Origin: Bacillus sp. FJAT-27916
Lineage (GTDB): Bacteria; Bacillota; Bacilli; Bacillales; Pradoshiaceae
DNA: 64,000 nucleotides
Assembly (NCBI RefSeq): GCF_001183965.1
Contig: NZ_LFZV01000001.1
Location: 2,161,038 to 2,225,037, forward strand
Direction: 5' to 3'
Shown here: positions 1-11,422 of the stretch, one piece after another
How positions within the stretch are numbered: the stretch's first letter is position 1
Layout: each line of letters starts with the position of its first letter
Position numbers and translations under genes: made by a program
The notes under the pieces: generated by a model
The model's database searches: none
Told to the model about the DNA's origin: nothing
The model's input: only the letters and a program-made list of their open reading frames with translations

Positions 1-165
1 CAACAATTTAGTTAATTTTACCATATTTCGGTCAATTTAGGGTTAAAGGATAAAATTCATCATTAGCTGTTTTTCATTTATAATGGATACATAGGAGGAC
101 GAACACCCAATCGCACACGATTTACACTTAATATTGCGTTTATTCTATGATGGCGGTGATTAGAA

Positions 166-783
166 ATGGATTCGAATTGGCTGGATTGGGCCAAACAGCT
201 TCAATCGATTGCACAGGCTGGCTTGACCTACTCAAAGGATGTTTATGATATGGAACGGTTTGAACAGATCAGGGAAATTAGCATTGAAATGATGTCTACC
301 TATACTGAAATGGATACACCCATCATCAGAGAATTATTTGCCAATGAGACTGGCTATGCAACGCCTAAAGTCGACATAAGAGCGGTCGTTTTTAAAGATA
401 ATCGCATTTTAATGGTGAAGGAAAATACGGATGACTGCTGGGCATTACCTGGCGGATGGGCTGATATTGGATTAACACCGAGGGAAGTTGCGGTTAAAGA
501 GGTTAAAGAGGAATCGGGATTTGAGGTGAAACCCGTCAAGCTGTTAGGTGTATTAGATAAGAAGTGCCATCCTCATCCCCCTTCTCCTTATCATGTGTAC
601 AAACTATTTATTCAATGTGAAATCATTGGCGGCAAGCCAACAGAGGGCATAGAAACAAGTGCCATTGATTTCTTCCCGGAAGATGAGCTGCCCGCATTAT
701 CAATTGCTCGGAATACAAGATCTCAAATAGAGATGGCCTTTAGAAGCCTTAAGAATCCTGAAGAACCGGTGCAATGGGATTAA
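166..783 (+). CDS. NUDIX hydrolase with N-terminal NUDIX-associated domain
   Basis: A 205-residue cytosolic protein. Residues 1-65 match the helical N-terminal domain found on a subgroup of Bacillus NUDIX enzymes, and the NUDIX fold starts near residue 67 (VDIRAVVFKDNRILMVKE). The NUDIX box is readable as GGWADIG followed by REVAVKEVKEESGF; the GWADIG variant, lacking the usual GE, is typical of this subgroup. Such enzymes hydrolyse nucleoside diphosphates linked to another group; ADP-ribose-type substrates are likely but cannot be assigned. The ATG is preceded by GGCGGTG. A possible promoter has TATAAT at 79-84. The stop codon lies inside the loop region of a terminator hairpin. Confidence 0.85.
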   Translation: MDSNWLDWAKQLQSIAQAGLTYSKDVYDMERFEQIREISIEMMSTYTEMDTPIIRELFANETGYATPKVDIRAVVFKDNRILMVKENTDDCWALPGGWADIGLTPREVAVKEVKEESGFEVKPVKLLGVLDKKCHPHPPSPYHVYKLFIQCEIIGGKPTEGIETSAIDFFPEDELPALSIARNTRSQIEMAFRSLKNPEEPVQWD

Positions 784-806
784 GAATCCATGCACCGGTT
801 TTCCTT
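763..806 (+). terminator. Rho-independent terminator of the NUDIX gene
   Basis: Inverted repeat ACCGGTGCA (765-773) and TGCACCGGT (791-799), followed by a short T-rich run. The left arm is inside the last codons of the NUDIX gene, so the gene and its terminator overlap. Confidence 0.7.
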
Positions 807-825
807 CATGCTAGACAGCTGCCTG

Positions 826-1206
826 CTAATCCCCGAAAGGCAAATATGGTTTTTCATCTTGATAAATTGAATAGGTTTCACCTATGTTTTCCATTTGTGT
901 ACATGGTTCATTATGGCAAGAAAAAAGATAGGTTTGCTTATCGGTACGGACACTTATCATGAAATAGTATGGAAAGACTCCACCTTTGTTTTTATCCATA
1001 CTCGTATCCACTGCCACAATATTCTCTTGCTCCGCTATTTTTTGATAATCTTCACTTTCAATCGTTTTTTGTACCATTTCGCTTAAAATAATCTTCTCTT
1101 CTCCATTCGGTTCATACCATTGGTCAATGAGCAGCCACTTCGCCAGCAGATACATATTTATCCCTAGGCTGACAATCAATAAAATGATGACAAACTTATT
1201 TTTCAC
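826..1206 (-). CDS. Small membrane-anchored or exported protein of unknown function
   Basis: 126 residues starting at GTG, with AGGACG upstream. Residues 5-25 are a hydrophobic segment (FVIILLIVSLGINMYLLAKWL) preceded by two lysines, i.e. an uncleaved signal anchor or signal peptide. The rest is polar and probably lies outside the membrane; it contains two cysteines (CHNEPC) about 24 residues from the C-terminus. I do not recognise the family. It is convergent with the NUDIX gene and lies downstream of a run of small minus-strand genes. Confidence 0.6.
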   Translation of the reverse strand: MKNKFVIILLIVSLGINMYLLAKWLLIDQWYEPNGEEKIILSEMVQKTIESEDYQKIAEQENIVAVDTSMDKNKGGVFPYYFMISVRTDKQTYLFSCHNEPCTQMENIGETYSIYQDEKPYLPFGD

Positions 1207-1256
1207 TATACTTTCGTCCTATTAATAGTATCTGGTTTCTTTTTTACAGAATCTTG

Positions 1257-1772
1257 CTAATTGAACATCGGTTGATTGATGGTAACGTACGCAATTTGTT
1301 TTGCTCCATTTTTCTGAAATTCCTTGTAAACATGCATTCCCATCTTCTCTGCTACCCTTCGTGACGGAAGATTTGTTAATGCGGCATATACATATACTTT
1401 CGGGTAGCCGACAACAGAAAAAGCATACTTTATACAGGCATTAGCTGCTTCAGTGGCATAGCCTTTATTACAGAATTCCTTCATGATATGAAAGCCAATC
1501 TCAGGCACTGTTTCGTTCTCAATCGTTTGCATCGTGATTCCACAGTCCCCAATAAATCGTTCATCCTCTTTTCTGATAACTGCCCATAAACCATGCCCAT
1601 ATTTGATGTAGTTTTCCCGATTCCATTGAATCCACTGCTCCACTTTTTCCTTGCTGAATGGCGCTGGATAATATTTCATAGACTCTGGGTCAGATAGTAC
1701 CTTCGACAAATCATGTGTATCTTCTATTGTTAATTCTCTTAAATATAATCTCTCGGTTTCGATAATCTTCAA
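1257..1772 (-). CDS. GNAT N-acetyltransferase, RimJ/RimL type
   Basis: About 171 residues. The N-terminus IIETERLYLREL and the later EIGFHIMKEFCNKGYATEAANACIKYAF segment are the hallmark strand and acetyl-CoA-binding region of the RimJ/RimL branch of the GNAT fold, with the NLPSRRVAEKMGM helix near the end. These enzymes acetylate amino groups of protein N-termini or small molecules; the substrate cannot be told. TTG at 1772 is chosen because GAGGTG lies six bases upstream; an upstream in-frame TTG/GTG pair has no good ribosome site. It lies 24 bases downstream of another GNAT gene on the same strand. Confidence 0.8.
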   Translation of the reverse strand: MKIIETERLYLRELTIEDTHDLSKVLSDPESMKYYPAPFSKEKVEQWIQWNRENYIKYGHGLWAVIRKEDERFIGDCGITMQTIENETVPEIGFHIMKEFCNKGYATEAANACIKYAFSVVGYPKVYVYAALTNLPSRRVAEKMGMHVYKEFQKNGAKQIAYVTINQPMFN

Positions 1773-1796
1773 GCTCAACACCTCTGCAGATAGGCT

Positions 1797-2219
1797 TCAA
1801 TCTAGTCTTTTGATGAAAAAATACTGCTGATGCTCTTTCGTTGGAAACTCTTCAATGACACCTATCACTTCATAGCCATGCTTTTGATAGAAGTCAGGCG
1901 CTTGGAAGCTGAATGTATCCAGTTGAATAAGTTTGCAATGATTTTCCCGTGCAAAGTTCTCCATGCTATCCAGCAATTCTTTCCCGTATCCTTTTCCCCT
2001 GATCGATTCATCCACCCATAAGAAATCAATATGCAGTCGGTACCAAACCATGTCTCCCGTTATACCGCCAACTATTTTTCCGCTTTCATCTCGAAGGATA
2101 AAATGGATCGTATTCACCGCTTGTTTAATCTCATCAGGAAGCTTTGATAGATTATATTCGATTAGTTTCTTACGGATAAAATCACGATTCTCCTGCTTCC
2201 ATTCCTGGGTAATTTCCAT
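1797..2219 (-). CDS. GNAT N-acetyltransferase
   Basis: A 140-residue single-domain GNAT protein. The acetyl-CoA loop reads VDESIRGKGYGKELLDSMENFA near residues 75-95, followed by LIQLDTFSFQAPDFYQKHGYEVIG, which is characteristic of small free-standing acetyltransferases. The ATG at 2219 is preceded by GGAGGTGACAG, an excellent ribosome site; the frame stays open upstream but that part overlaps the preceding gene and is not needed. Substrate unknown. Probably cotranscribed with its minus-strand neighbours. Confidence 0.8.
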   Translation of the reverse strand: MEITQEWKQENRDFIRKKLIEYNLSKLPDEIKQAVNTIHFILRDESGKIVGGITGDMVWYRLHIDFLWVDESIRGKGYGKELLDSMENFARENHCKLIQLDTFSFQAPDFYQKHGYEVIGVIEEFPTKEHQQYFFIKRLD

Positions 2220-2263
2220 CCTGTCACCTCCGGTATGTATGCGGATATCTCCTAAACTGACGG

Positions 2264-2827
2264 TTATTCCTGCGGCAGCGGATCCTCGCCAAATCGTTCC
2301 CATAGAGCCGGGAATAACTCTTCCAAATCTTCTTCTTCCCAATCAAATTCTATTTCAGGTATAGGATTGACTCCCTTTTCTTCTAGTGCCTGAAGATACT
2401 CATCATGTACCTCATCATCCCAATCATCGTCACCTGTTTTAATCAGGAAATAAGCATTCAGGCCAAGAGAAATCAATTCTTCATTTTGAGGAAATCCTTC
2501 TTCATCAAGATGATCATCATCGATGTATTCAGCTAGAAATTCAGGGTCTTCCATTACTTTATGAAAGATTTCTTCCCCCTGCCCGATTAACCAACCACGG
2601 AAATAATCAAAGGCATCATCCGAGCAGCCGCCCATTAAGACAAACGCCGCACCCCATAGGCGGGATGTATAGCTCATATTCATGAACTGCTGCAGGATAG
2701 CCTCGAAATCGACTATTTCCTCTATGCCCCTTTCCATCAGCAGCTCGGATAACCACTCAGCTTGTTCCTCTTGTTCACCCTGTTCCTTCGCCTCTTCTAT
2801 TAACCGCCAAAATTCTTTCTCTTCCAT
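2264..2827 (-). CDS. DUF4240 domain protein
   Basis: A 187-residue, very acidic, soluble protein. It opens with EEKEFWRLIEEAKEQG and contains SRLWGAAFVLMGGCSDDAFDYFRGWLIGQGEEIF, the typical core of the DUF4240 family found scattered through Bacillota and Actinobacteria. No enzymatic function is established for the family. The C-terminal third is rich in Asp and Glu. AAGGGGG lies upstream of the ATG. It sits in a minus-strand run with two GNAT genes downstream. Confidence 0.75.
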   Translation of the reverse strand: MEEKEFWRLIEEAKEQGEQEEQAEWLSELLMERGIEEIVDFEAILQQFMNMSYTSRLWGAAFVLMGGCSDDAFDYFRGWLIGQGEEIFHKVMEDPEFLAEYIDDDHLDEEGFPQNEELISLGLNAYFLIKTGDDDWDDEVHDEYLQALEEKGVNPIPEIEFDWEEEDLEELFPALWERFGEDPLPQE

Positions 2828-2907
2828 CCTATTTCCCCCTTGATTATTCTTTATAGCTAGTTAATTCGACATTATGCTCCTACCTCCCTCCTTTTACCCC
2901 ATTCTAT

Positions 2908-3243
2908 TTACAGTTTTAATTCTTCCGATTCAAGAACAAGTGCTGTCAAACCGCTATCACTTCCACTTGTATGACCTTCCCATTTCCTCCAAATGACACC
3001 CTCACCGCTTCTCACATTCACCCTTTTTTGATTTTCTCCCTCAACCCAACCTTCTCCCTCCACCACAATGAATAACTGGGGTACCGGTGCCAGATGATAA
3101 CCAACAACCCCACCTTGCTCTATATGGATAAACCCTATGGTTATTGGAGCTTCGCTTTTCGTGATTTTTGTATAGAAGGCTTTCAACGAGTGAAAGTTTG
3201 TAATCTCCTTAGCCTTCGCTTTTCCGAAATCAATGATTTCCAT
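2908..3243 (-). CDS. Small cupin-domain protein
   Basis: About 111 residues forming a single cupin barrel. The core reads GGVVGYHLAPVPQLFIVVEGEGWVEGENQ, followed by VRSGEGVIWRKWEGHTSGSDSG, which correspond to the two cupin motifs; only some of the usual metal-binding histidines are present (H in GYHLAP and GHTSG). ATG at 3243 is chosen because GAGGTG lies five bases upstream; an ATG five codons earlier lacks a ribosome site. The ligand is unknown. Confidence 0.7.
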   Translation of the reverse strand: MEIIDFGKAKAKEITNFHSLKAFYTKITKSEAPITIGFIHIEQGGVVGYHLAPVPQLFIVVEGEGWVEGENQKRVNVRSGEGVIWRKWEGHTSGSDSGLTALVLESEELKL

Positions 3244-3330
3244 TTCTACACCTCGCATTCAATATACACATTTTCTTCCATCCTTCATAAATAGATTCTA
3301 CTAAAAATGCAATCAAATATTCTATCTTGA

Positions 3331-3361
3331 TTGAAAATGCATTCCCATTTTTTGCTATAAT
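3331..3361 (+). promoter_or_regulatory. Promoter of the winged-helix regulator
   Basis: TTGAAA at 3331-3336 and an extended -10 (TGC-TATAAT) with TATAAT at 3356-3361. The 19-base spacer is long, but the TG extension compensates. The start codon lies about 39 bases downstream. Confidence 0.55.
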
Positions 3362-3399
3362 GAACGTTGTACAAATATACCATCCTGAAGAGGTTAAAA

Positions 3400-4542
3400 A
3401 TGGATACAGTTAAATTTTCACCAAACGACTATAAAGTGAATTATCATTCCGAAGTGATCGTATTCTTACCGAAGGAATTTCAATTGTTTAAATTTTTATA
3501 TCAGAACCCCTCTCGGATTTTTACAAGAGATGAACTATTAGATGCTGTCTGGCCCTTAGAAACACCGATTGACAGAACAATTGATGATCATATATATAGG
3601 GTCAGAAAGAAAATCCAGCCTCTTACACCTGCTATACTTATTGAAACGGTGCGGGGACAAGGATATCGCCTTGTAACCAAAAAGGAACCGGATAATCCCT
3701 TAATCCACGAAAAAGACATTACCTCACATTTTCTCAGTCTCTATCATAAGTATCATCTTTATGGTCAAGGGGATGCCTTAAAGCTTTTGGAAGATAATCA
3801 AACACTGCTTGGCTTTGAACTTGATTTACCCAGTCAGATGTATTTGCAGTTCATGAAGGGAAATTTCAGCTGGTTTCTTGAGAAAGAGAACATTCCTTTT
3901 TGGGAAAAATGCTATTACTATCTTCATATCTTTTCATTTGCGGAGCTGGATAAGCAGAAATGTCTCGATTACTTTTGTCGTGCCTTATCATCAAAAGCGC
4001 TTCCCGAACATCATAGGCTGGAGATCATACTGTTGAATCGCTTATCCTTTTTGATATTCACAAAACAAACAGATGAAGCCCTCCACCTTCTTATCCAATC
4101 CAAACAGGAAATTCATGAAAAAAGACTAGTTGGCTTTCTACCAATTCTCGCTCTTCTAGAAGGCTACCTTGTCCTTCTGCAGAAGGATAGTCGTTTGATG
4201 GAGGATACGATGATTGATATCAATAAAACCCTTTCCACATATCCGTATGCTAGGGAACAGGCAAGCTGCACTGTTCTACAAGGTATCTTCTGCTTTGTTA
4301 AGAATGATTTCGTCAATGGAGAAAAGTATGTGGACAAAGGATTCCAACTGTCCCATAAGGCCAAATATATACCCGGTATACTAATCAATCTCCAAGTTAT
4401 CCTTTTCTTTTTAGAAGAATTCAATCTATATGGCGGTTTATATACGCATTATCAGGAGATGCTGGCCAAGTATCACAGAGAATACAAATTACCTGATTTA
4501 AAGACGAAGATTGAATTCCAGCTAAAATCACATTTTCAATAA
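3400..4542 (+). CDS. OmpR-type winged-helix regulator without receiver domain
   Basis: 380 residues. The N-terminal ~95 residues are an OmpR/PhoB-type winged-helix DNA-binding domain: PKEFQLFKFLYQNPSRIFTRDELLDAVW, then TIDDHIYRVRKKIQP and the wing ETVRGQGYRL. No phospho-acceptor receiver domain precedes it. The remaining ~280 residues are helical and leucine-rich and look like TPR-type helical repeats, as in transcription factors that bind a peptide or partner protein. ATG at 3400 has AGAGG upstream. The MFS pump gene 82 bases downstream on the same strand is the obvious candidate target. The ligand is unknown. Confidence 0.7.
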   Translation: MDTVKFSPNDYKVNYHSEVIVFLPKEFQLFKFLYQNPSRIFTRDELLDAVWPLETPIDRTIDDHIYRVRKKIQPLTPAILIETVRGQGYRLVTKKEPDNPLIHEKDITSHFLSLYHKYHLYGQGDALKLLEDNQTLLGFELDLPSQMYLQFMKGNFSWFLEKENIPFWEKCYYYLHIFSFAELDKQKCLDYFCRALSSKALPEHHRLEIILLNRLSFLIFTKQTDEALHLLIQSKQEIHEKRLVGFLPILALLEGYLVLLQKDSRLMEDTMIDINKTLSTYPYAREQASCTVLQGIFCFVKNDFVNGEKYVDKGFQLSHKAKYIPGILINLQVILFFLEEFNLYGGLYTHYQEMLAKYHREYKLPDLKTKIEFQLKSHFQ

Positions 4543-4624
4543 ACGATTCCTAAATTGGCCTCTGATATTCCTCTGACATTCCCTCGTTATGATGAAAGAA
4601 ATAACATGACGTGGAGGGAAATCG

Positions 4625-5893
4625 ATGAACAAGCACGCATCAATATGGCATAACAGGAACTTTATGAAATTTTTTACGGCAAATGCTCTTGCCAATTTAG
4701 GGAATTGGTTTGATTACGTTGGGATGCTTATTTTATTCCGCTATTCCTGGAATGCAGACCCGCTCCTAATTGCTTTTATATCCATCTCCTATGCGATTCC
4801 AAGCATTCTGTTCGGACAATTTGCTGGTGTATTGGCCGATCGCATGGATAAACGGAAAATCTTAATCTATTCTGACTGGTTTCGGGCGCTGCTCACTTTA
4901 TGTCTCGTTTTCGTCCCCTCTCCATTTATTGCTCTGCCAATTCTTTTGTTACGTAACACTGCAGGAGTCATTAGCTTGCCTGCCCAGCAAGGATTGATAA
5001 GAAATATTGTTGAAGATGAAGACATAATGAAGGCAATCACCATTAATGGAAGCCTATTTCAGCTGATGAAGGTAGTTGGACCACTTATAGGTGGTTCTAT
5101 AGCTGGAATTTTCTCCCCCAAACTCTCCATCCTCATGAACGCCTTGTCCTTTACGATTTCTGGGATTATTCTCAGCCGGGTTCAAATAAAAGGACGCGAT
5201 AATGATGAAGCGTCTGAGGTTACCGAACAGACTAGTTTTTTCTTATCGTGGAAGATGGGCTGGACGATTGTTATCAATAACCAAACTTTAAGAGCAAGCA
5301 TCCTTTTTGGTATTTTTAGTACACTCACCATTCAAATGATTGATACACAAATCGTCACTTTATTTAGCACCGTGTTTCCTAACACCCCAGAAATTACGGG
5401 ATGGGCAATTGCAGCTATCGGATTAGGTTCTCTCCTGGTTGTCATGCTTCTGCATGGATTAAGCCGCATCCGCAAGTATGGTTGGTTCTTTGGAACAGGC
5501 AGTCTTCTGATTGGGATTATGACAGGAGGTTATGGCTATCTACAAGAGTACAACATGATATTTTTAGCGGTCATTCTTGCCTTAATCGGGGGAATAGGAA
5601 ATGGAATGATTGTTACAGCCATCAATTTTCTTATCCAGATTGAACCGCCTAAAGATGCTGTAGGCAGAGTCGCTGGTATTCTTGATTCTATTTTAAGCAT
5701 CCTCTTTATTGCTGGCCCGCTCCTTGGTGGTCTTATGATTCATCATTTTGGCGTCCTGAATACCTTTCAAGCAATTGGCATTGGATTGTTTTGTATAGGG
5801 TTGTCCGGAATCCTTTTGCAAAACCTAATTTGGGAGCAAAGCGAACCGAAGTCGGAATATAGGAAAATAGTTAATCGAGATGAAAATGCTTGA
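4625..5893 (+). CDS. MFS efflux transporter (macrolide-efflux-like)
   Basis: 422 residues with about 12 hydrophobic segments. Motif A of the major facilitator superfamily is present between helices 2 and 3 (LADRMDKRKILIYSDWFRA), and the overall pattern resembles the MefA/MFS_3 branch of proton-driven drug exporters. Start ATG has GGAGGG closely upstream. It follows the winged-helix regulator gene by 82 bases, so the two are likely a regulator-pump pair. The substrate cannot be read from the sequence. Confidence 0.8.
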   Translation: MNKHASIWHNRNFMKFFTANALANLGNWFDYVGMLILFRYSWNADPLLIAFISISYAIPSILFGQFAGVLADRMDKRKILIYSDWFRALLTLCLVFVPSPFIALPILLLRNTAGVISLPAQQGLIRNIVEDEDIMKAITINGSLFQLMKVVGPLIGGSIAGIFSPKLSILMNALSFTISGIILSRVQIKGRDNDEASEVTEQTSFFLSWKMGWTIVINNQTLRASILFGIFSTLTIQMIDTQIVTLFSTVFPNTPEITGWAIAAIGLGSLLVVMLLHGLSRIRKYGWFFGTGSLLIGIMTGGYGYLQEYNMIFLAVILALIGGIGNGMIVTAINFLIQIEPPKDAVGRVAGILDSILSILFIAGPLLGGLMIHHFGVLNTFQAIGIGLFCIGLSGILLQNLIWEQSEPKSEYRKIVNRDENA

Positions 5894-5958
5894 AACTTTT
5901 TTACGCCTATTAGAAAAGCAAACTAGGCTTTACCCGTTAAATCCATCATCATTATTTC

Positions 5959-5989
5959 TGGCCGATTTTCCCCTATTGAAAATCGGCCA
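5959..5989. terminator. Stem-loop between convergent genes
   Basis: GGCCGATTTTC (5960-5970) and GAAAATCGGCC (5978-5988) form an 11-bp stem with a 7-base loop between the MFS gene and the convergent rph gene. A strong T-run is missing on both sides, so termination is probable rather than certain. Confidence 0.45.
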
Positions 5990-6072
5990 TATTAACCTGA
6001 AATAGACTAACTCCTCAGCTTTTAGCTGCAATGAACAAATGAATTTTCTACTCTTGACCATTTAAAATACTA

Positions 6073-8691
<2,619 letters not shown>

Positions 8692-8754
8692 CTAACCATG
8701 AATTGACCAATGGCATTCAAAACGGGATAAAATTCCATACCATCACGCTTCAGA

Positions 8755-8763
8755 TGCTATAAT
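8755..8763 (+). promoter_or_regulatory. Extended -10 promoter element before the Eis-like gene
   Basis: TGC-TATAAT at 8755-8763, on the plus strand, about 143 bases before the GNAT coding region. No good -35 is seen at the right distance, so the extended -10 would have to carry the promoter. Confidence 0.4.
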
Positions 8764-8905
8764 CAAATAAAACCACCCTATTGGTTCTATTCTCCTTCTC
8801 CCGACCATTTGGATCGGGTGACGAGGGACCATTCATCTCCTGCCTTTGAGGATGAAGCGGCTTACTATCCATCAAAGCGTATTCATAAATGACTAGTTTA
8901 AGGAT
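8764..8905 (+). other. Structured untranslated leader
   Basis: If transcription starts just after 8763, a ~135-nt leader precedes the acetyltransferase gene. It contains several potential hairpins: AACCACCCTATTGGTT near 8771-8786, CCCGA/TCGGG around 8800-8818, and TTCATC/GATGAA around 8833-8856. I do not recognise any known riboswitch or T-box consensus in it. Confidence 0.3.
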
Positions 8906-9817
8906 GTGTCCAAATTGTCCATTCAAAAAGACGGCTTCCTATTTGCCGAAAAATACACGCATGATATCCGCATGCGCGAGAAGCTATACCCGTTATTTGA
9001 GCAAGTCTTCGGCATCAGTCCGAATTTGATGACCGATCTCTCTGATAAAGGATTGTGGAATAACGAGTATATGCCTTACAGCTTCTTTGACGGGGAACAA
9101 GCGATTGCAAATGTTTCGGCCTTTCCGCTCCCGATGATGATTAACGGTGCATCCATCCATTGTATTGGGATTCAATCGGTCATGACGCATCCGGACTATC
9201 GAAGGAAGGGGCTCATGAAGGCTTTGTTTCAAAAAATGCTGGACGATGCAGATCAAACGTATGAAGGATCCATCCTCTATACGAGCAGTCCCGAGCTTTA
9301 CATCCCTTTTGGGTTTAAAACGGTTAACCAGTATTCCTTTAAAATGGATTTTGCCCATACGACAATCGCTTCATCATCCTCTTTACGTAAACTCAAGCCA
9401 TTGACGAATCCGGCAGATTTAGAAATTCTGAACAAAATCGCTCAACACAGTAAAATCTTATCCACCACTTTCTTTCCTATTCGTTATTTGAATTGTCTGT
9501 ACTTCAATTTCTATAATCCAGCAATCTACGAGAATCTTTATCTTATAGAGGAACTGGATACAATCCTTGTTTTTGAGGTAAACAATGGAATCCTGCACTT
9601 ATATGATGTAATGGGAGAAATGATTCCTCCAATCGAACAGCTATGCTCTTTTATTCCCTATGAATTTACGTCCATCGAATATTACTTTCATCCAGAAGCC
9701 TTTCCATCGCCTAATCTTAGACCGATTGAATGTGAAGCACAGACTAAATTAATGGTCAGAGGCAATATCCTTGTTGAGAATGAATTATTCATGATGCCGG
9801 TCACATGTGAGTTCTAA
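8906..9817 (+). CDS. GNAT N-acetyltransferase, Eis-like
   Basis: About 303 residues. The N-terminal half is a GNAT domain with IQSVMTHPDYRRKGLMKALFQKMLDDA around residues 92-118 and SPELYIPFGFKTVNQYSF. The length and divergent C-terminal half match the Eis-like group, enzymes that acetylate amines including aminoglycosides in some members; no such role can be claimed here. The start is uncertain: GTG at 8906 sits directly after AAGGA, and TTG at 8915 is better spaced from the same AAGGA. It is divergent from rph. Confidence 0.75.
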   Translation: MSKLSIQKDGFLFAEKYTHDIRMREKLYPLFEQVFGISPNLMTDLSDKGLWNNEYMPYSFFDGEQAIANVSAFPLPMMINGASIHCIGIQSVMTHPDYRRKGLMKALFQKMLDDADQTYEGSILYTSSPELYIPFGFKTVNQYSFKMDFAHTTIASSSSLRKLKPLTNPADLEILNKIAQHSKILSTTFFPIRYLNCLYFNFYNPAIYENLYLIEELDTILVFEVNNGILHLYDVMGEMIPPIEQLCSFIPYEFTSIEYYFHPEAFPSPNLRPIECEAQTKLMVRGNILVENELFMMPVTCEF

Positions 9818-10278
9818 ACAGCTAACTCCATTTTCAAAAACTCATACGTACGGCCGTTTGTCTCCTGCAGGAACGTCCCAGCATCCTTAAACCCGGCTTT
9901 CCTGTATACCTTTATCGCCCTGACATTGAAAGCGGCAACCGATAAGGTCATTCTTTCAACCTCATATTCGAATGTGACAAATTCAATCACAGCCTGCAGG
10001 AAGTCCATTCCTTTCCCTTGACCGGTTAAGCCTGGCTCCATTCCTAAGCCAATATCCGCCGTCTGGCTACCGGTCAATTCAACCGTTAAAAAGGCAGCTA
10101 ATGTCTCTTCATATGTTACCGCAAATACCGAATCGCCTCTTGTTTCCGCGTTTAAGAACTCCTCCAGATCATCCGGGTCGGCCTCCATGTCATAGAAGCT
10201 GTATTCTCCATCATAATGCCATGAATAGGCAATCCATTCTGCCTGTTCTTGTGTCATAACCGTGAAAGTATAGTCCAT
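9814..10278 (-). CDS. GNAT N-acetyltransferase
   Basis: 154 residues. The acetyl-CoA-binding segment GMEPGLTGQGKGMDFLQAVIEFV and the following NVRAIKVYRKAGFKDAGTFLQETNGRTYEFLKMEL are standard for ribosomal-protein-type or small-molecule GNAT enzymes. AGGAGG lies upstream of the ATG. Its last four bases overlap the end of the convergent Eis-like gene. Substrate unknown. Confidence 0.8.
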   Translation of the reverse strand: MDYTFTVMTQEQAEWIAYSWHYDGEYSFYDMEADPDDLEEFLNAETRGDSVFAVTYEETLAAFLTVELTGSQTADIGLGMEPGLTGQGKGMDFLQAVIEFVTFEYEVERMTLSVAAFNVRAIKVYRKAGFKDAGTFLQETNGRTYEFLKMELAV

Positions 10279-10315
10279 CTTTCACTTCCTCCTATGTCGT
10301 TCGATTTATCGCGTA

Positions 10316-10525
10316 CTATTCTTTAACAGGTTCATTTGACTCTTCTAAGCTTTGACCCTTGAATAGGACCTCAACGATTTTACATACACTTAGTACGATA
10401 ACAAAGGCAAAAATACCCCCATATATCCTCTTTTCCCACTCAATGAATGAATCAGCTACGGTCATAATCGTTGCAATAACGGCTGCAGATAATAAGATTT
10501 GCGGGAATGTTAATCTCGTTTTCAT
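10316..10525 (-). CDS. Small two-helix membrane protein
   Basis: 69 residues with two hydrophobic segments (ILLSAAVIATIMTVADSFI and IYGGIFAFVIVLSVCKIVEVLF) and a charged C-terminus. ATG at 10525 has AAGGAG eight bases upstream, whereas the in-frame ATG upstream has none. Family not recognised. It lies alone between a GNAT gene and the divergent two-component system. Confidence 0.55.
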   Translation of the reverse strand: MKTRLTFPQILLSAAVIATIMTVADSFIEWEKRIYGGIFAFVIVLSVCKIVEVLFKGQSLEESNEPVKE

Positions 10526-10729
10526 ATTCGTACTCCTTCTTCGTCTAAACAATATCATTCTCTTTAATCATTTCATACTCCAGGTCCAACATACTCATAA
10601 AGACATCCGTTCATATATTATTCTCCAAAACTTTTCATATCCCTCCTGCCTTCCTCACGATTCCTTATTCAAATCCACTATTTTATGATACGCTTGATTC
10701 ATAGATACCTAGTAAGTGTGGTGAGAGTC

Positions 10730-11422
10730 TTGTTTAAATTATTAGTGATTGAGGATGACCAGACCTTGTTCCAGGAGCTTCGGGACCGACTTTCCAATTG
10801 GTCTTATGAGGTTAACGGAATTACTGACTTTTCCAATGTGCTGGCCGAGTTCACAGAAGCGAAGCCTGATTTGGTCATCATTGATATTCAGCTTCCTAAA
10901 TATGATGGATTTCATTGGTGCCGAATGATCCGTAACTATTCGAATGTGCCGATTATTTTCCTGTCCTCACGGGACCATCCAACCGATATGGTCATGTCAA
11001 TGCAGCTTGGGGCGGATGATTTTGTGCAAAAGCCGTTTCATTTCGATGTGCTGCTTGCGAAGATTCAAGCAATCCTCAGACGCACGTATAATTACAATGC
11101 AGAAACAGCTGCCCTTAAAACGTGGTGCGGTGCGTTGATTGATTTTGAGCGAAATAGTATCAGCAAGGATGAGATAGAGATTGAACTGACGAAGAATGAA
11201 TGCTTTATCCTCAAGCAATTGCTTGAGCATAAGGACAAGATTGTCAGCCGGGATGCCTTGATTCGTGCTTTATGGGAGGATGAGCGCTTTGTCAGCGATA
11301 ACACGCTCACGGTGAACGTCAATCGTCTTCGCAAAAAGCTCGAACAGCTTGGTCTTGGCCACATGATTGAGACGAAGGTTGGACAAGGCTATATCGCCAA
11401 GGAAGAGGAGTCACCTATATGA
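10730..11422 (+). CDS. BceR-type response regulator
   Basis: 230 residues when started at TTG 10730, which gives the canonical FKLLVIEDD start and has GGTGA upstream; the frame stays open further upstream without a ribosome site. Receiver domain: acidic pair at residues 9-10, phospho-acceptor Asp52 in VIIDIQLPKYDG, Lys101 in VQKPF. OmpR-type winged helix in the C-terminal half (VSRDALIRALW, NTLTVNVNRLRKKL, TKVGQGYIA). The DNRL wing and the neighbouring kinase and ABC genes mark it as a BceR-like regulator of peptide-antibiotic resistance. Stop overlaps the kinase start (ATGA). Confidence 0.88.
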   Translation: MFKLLVIEDDQTLFQELRDRLSNWSYEVNGITDFSNVLAEFTEAKPDLVIIDIQLPKYDGFHWCRMIRNYSNVPIIFLSSRDHPTDMVMSMQLGADDFVQKPFHFDVLLAKIQAILRRTYNYNAETAALKTWCGALIDFERNSISKDEIEIELTKNECFILKQLLEHKDKIVSRDALIRALWEDERFVSDNTLTVNVNRLRKKLEQLGLGHMIETKVGQGYIAKEEESPI

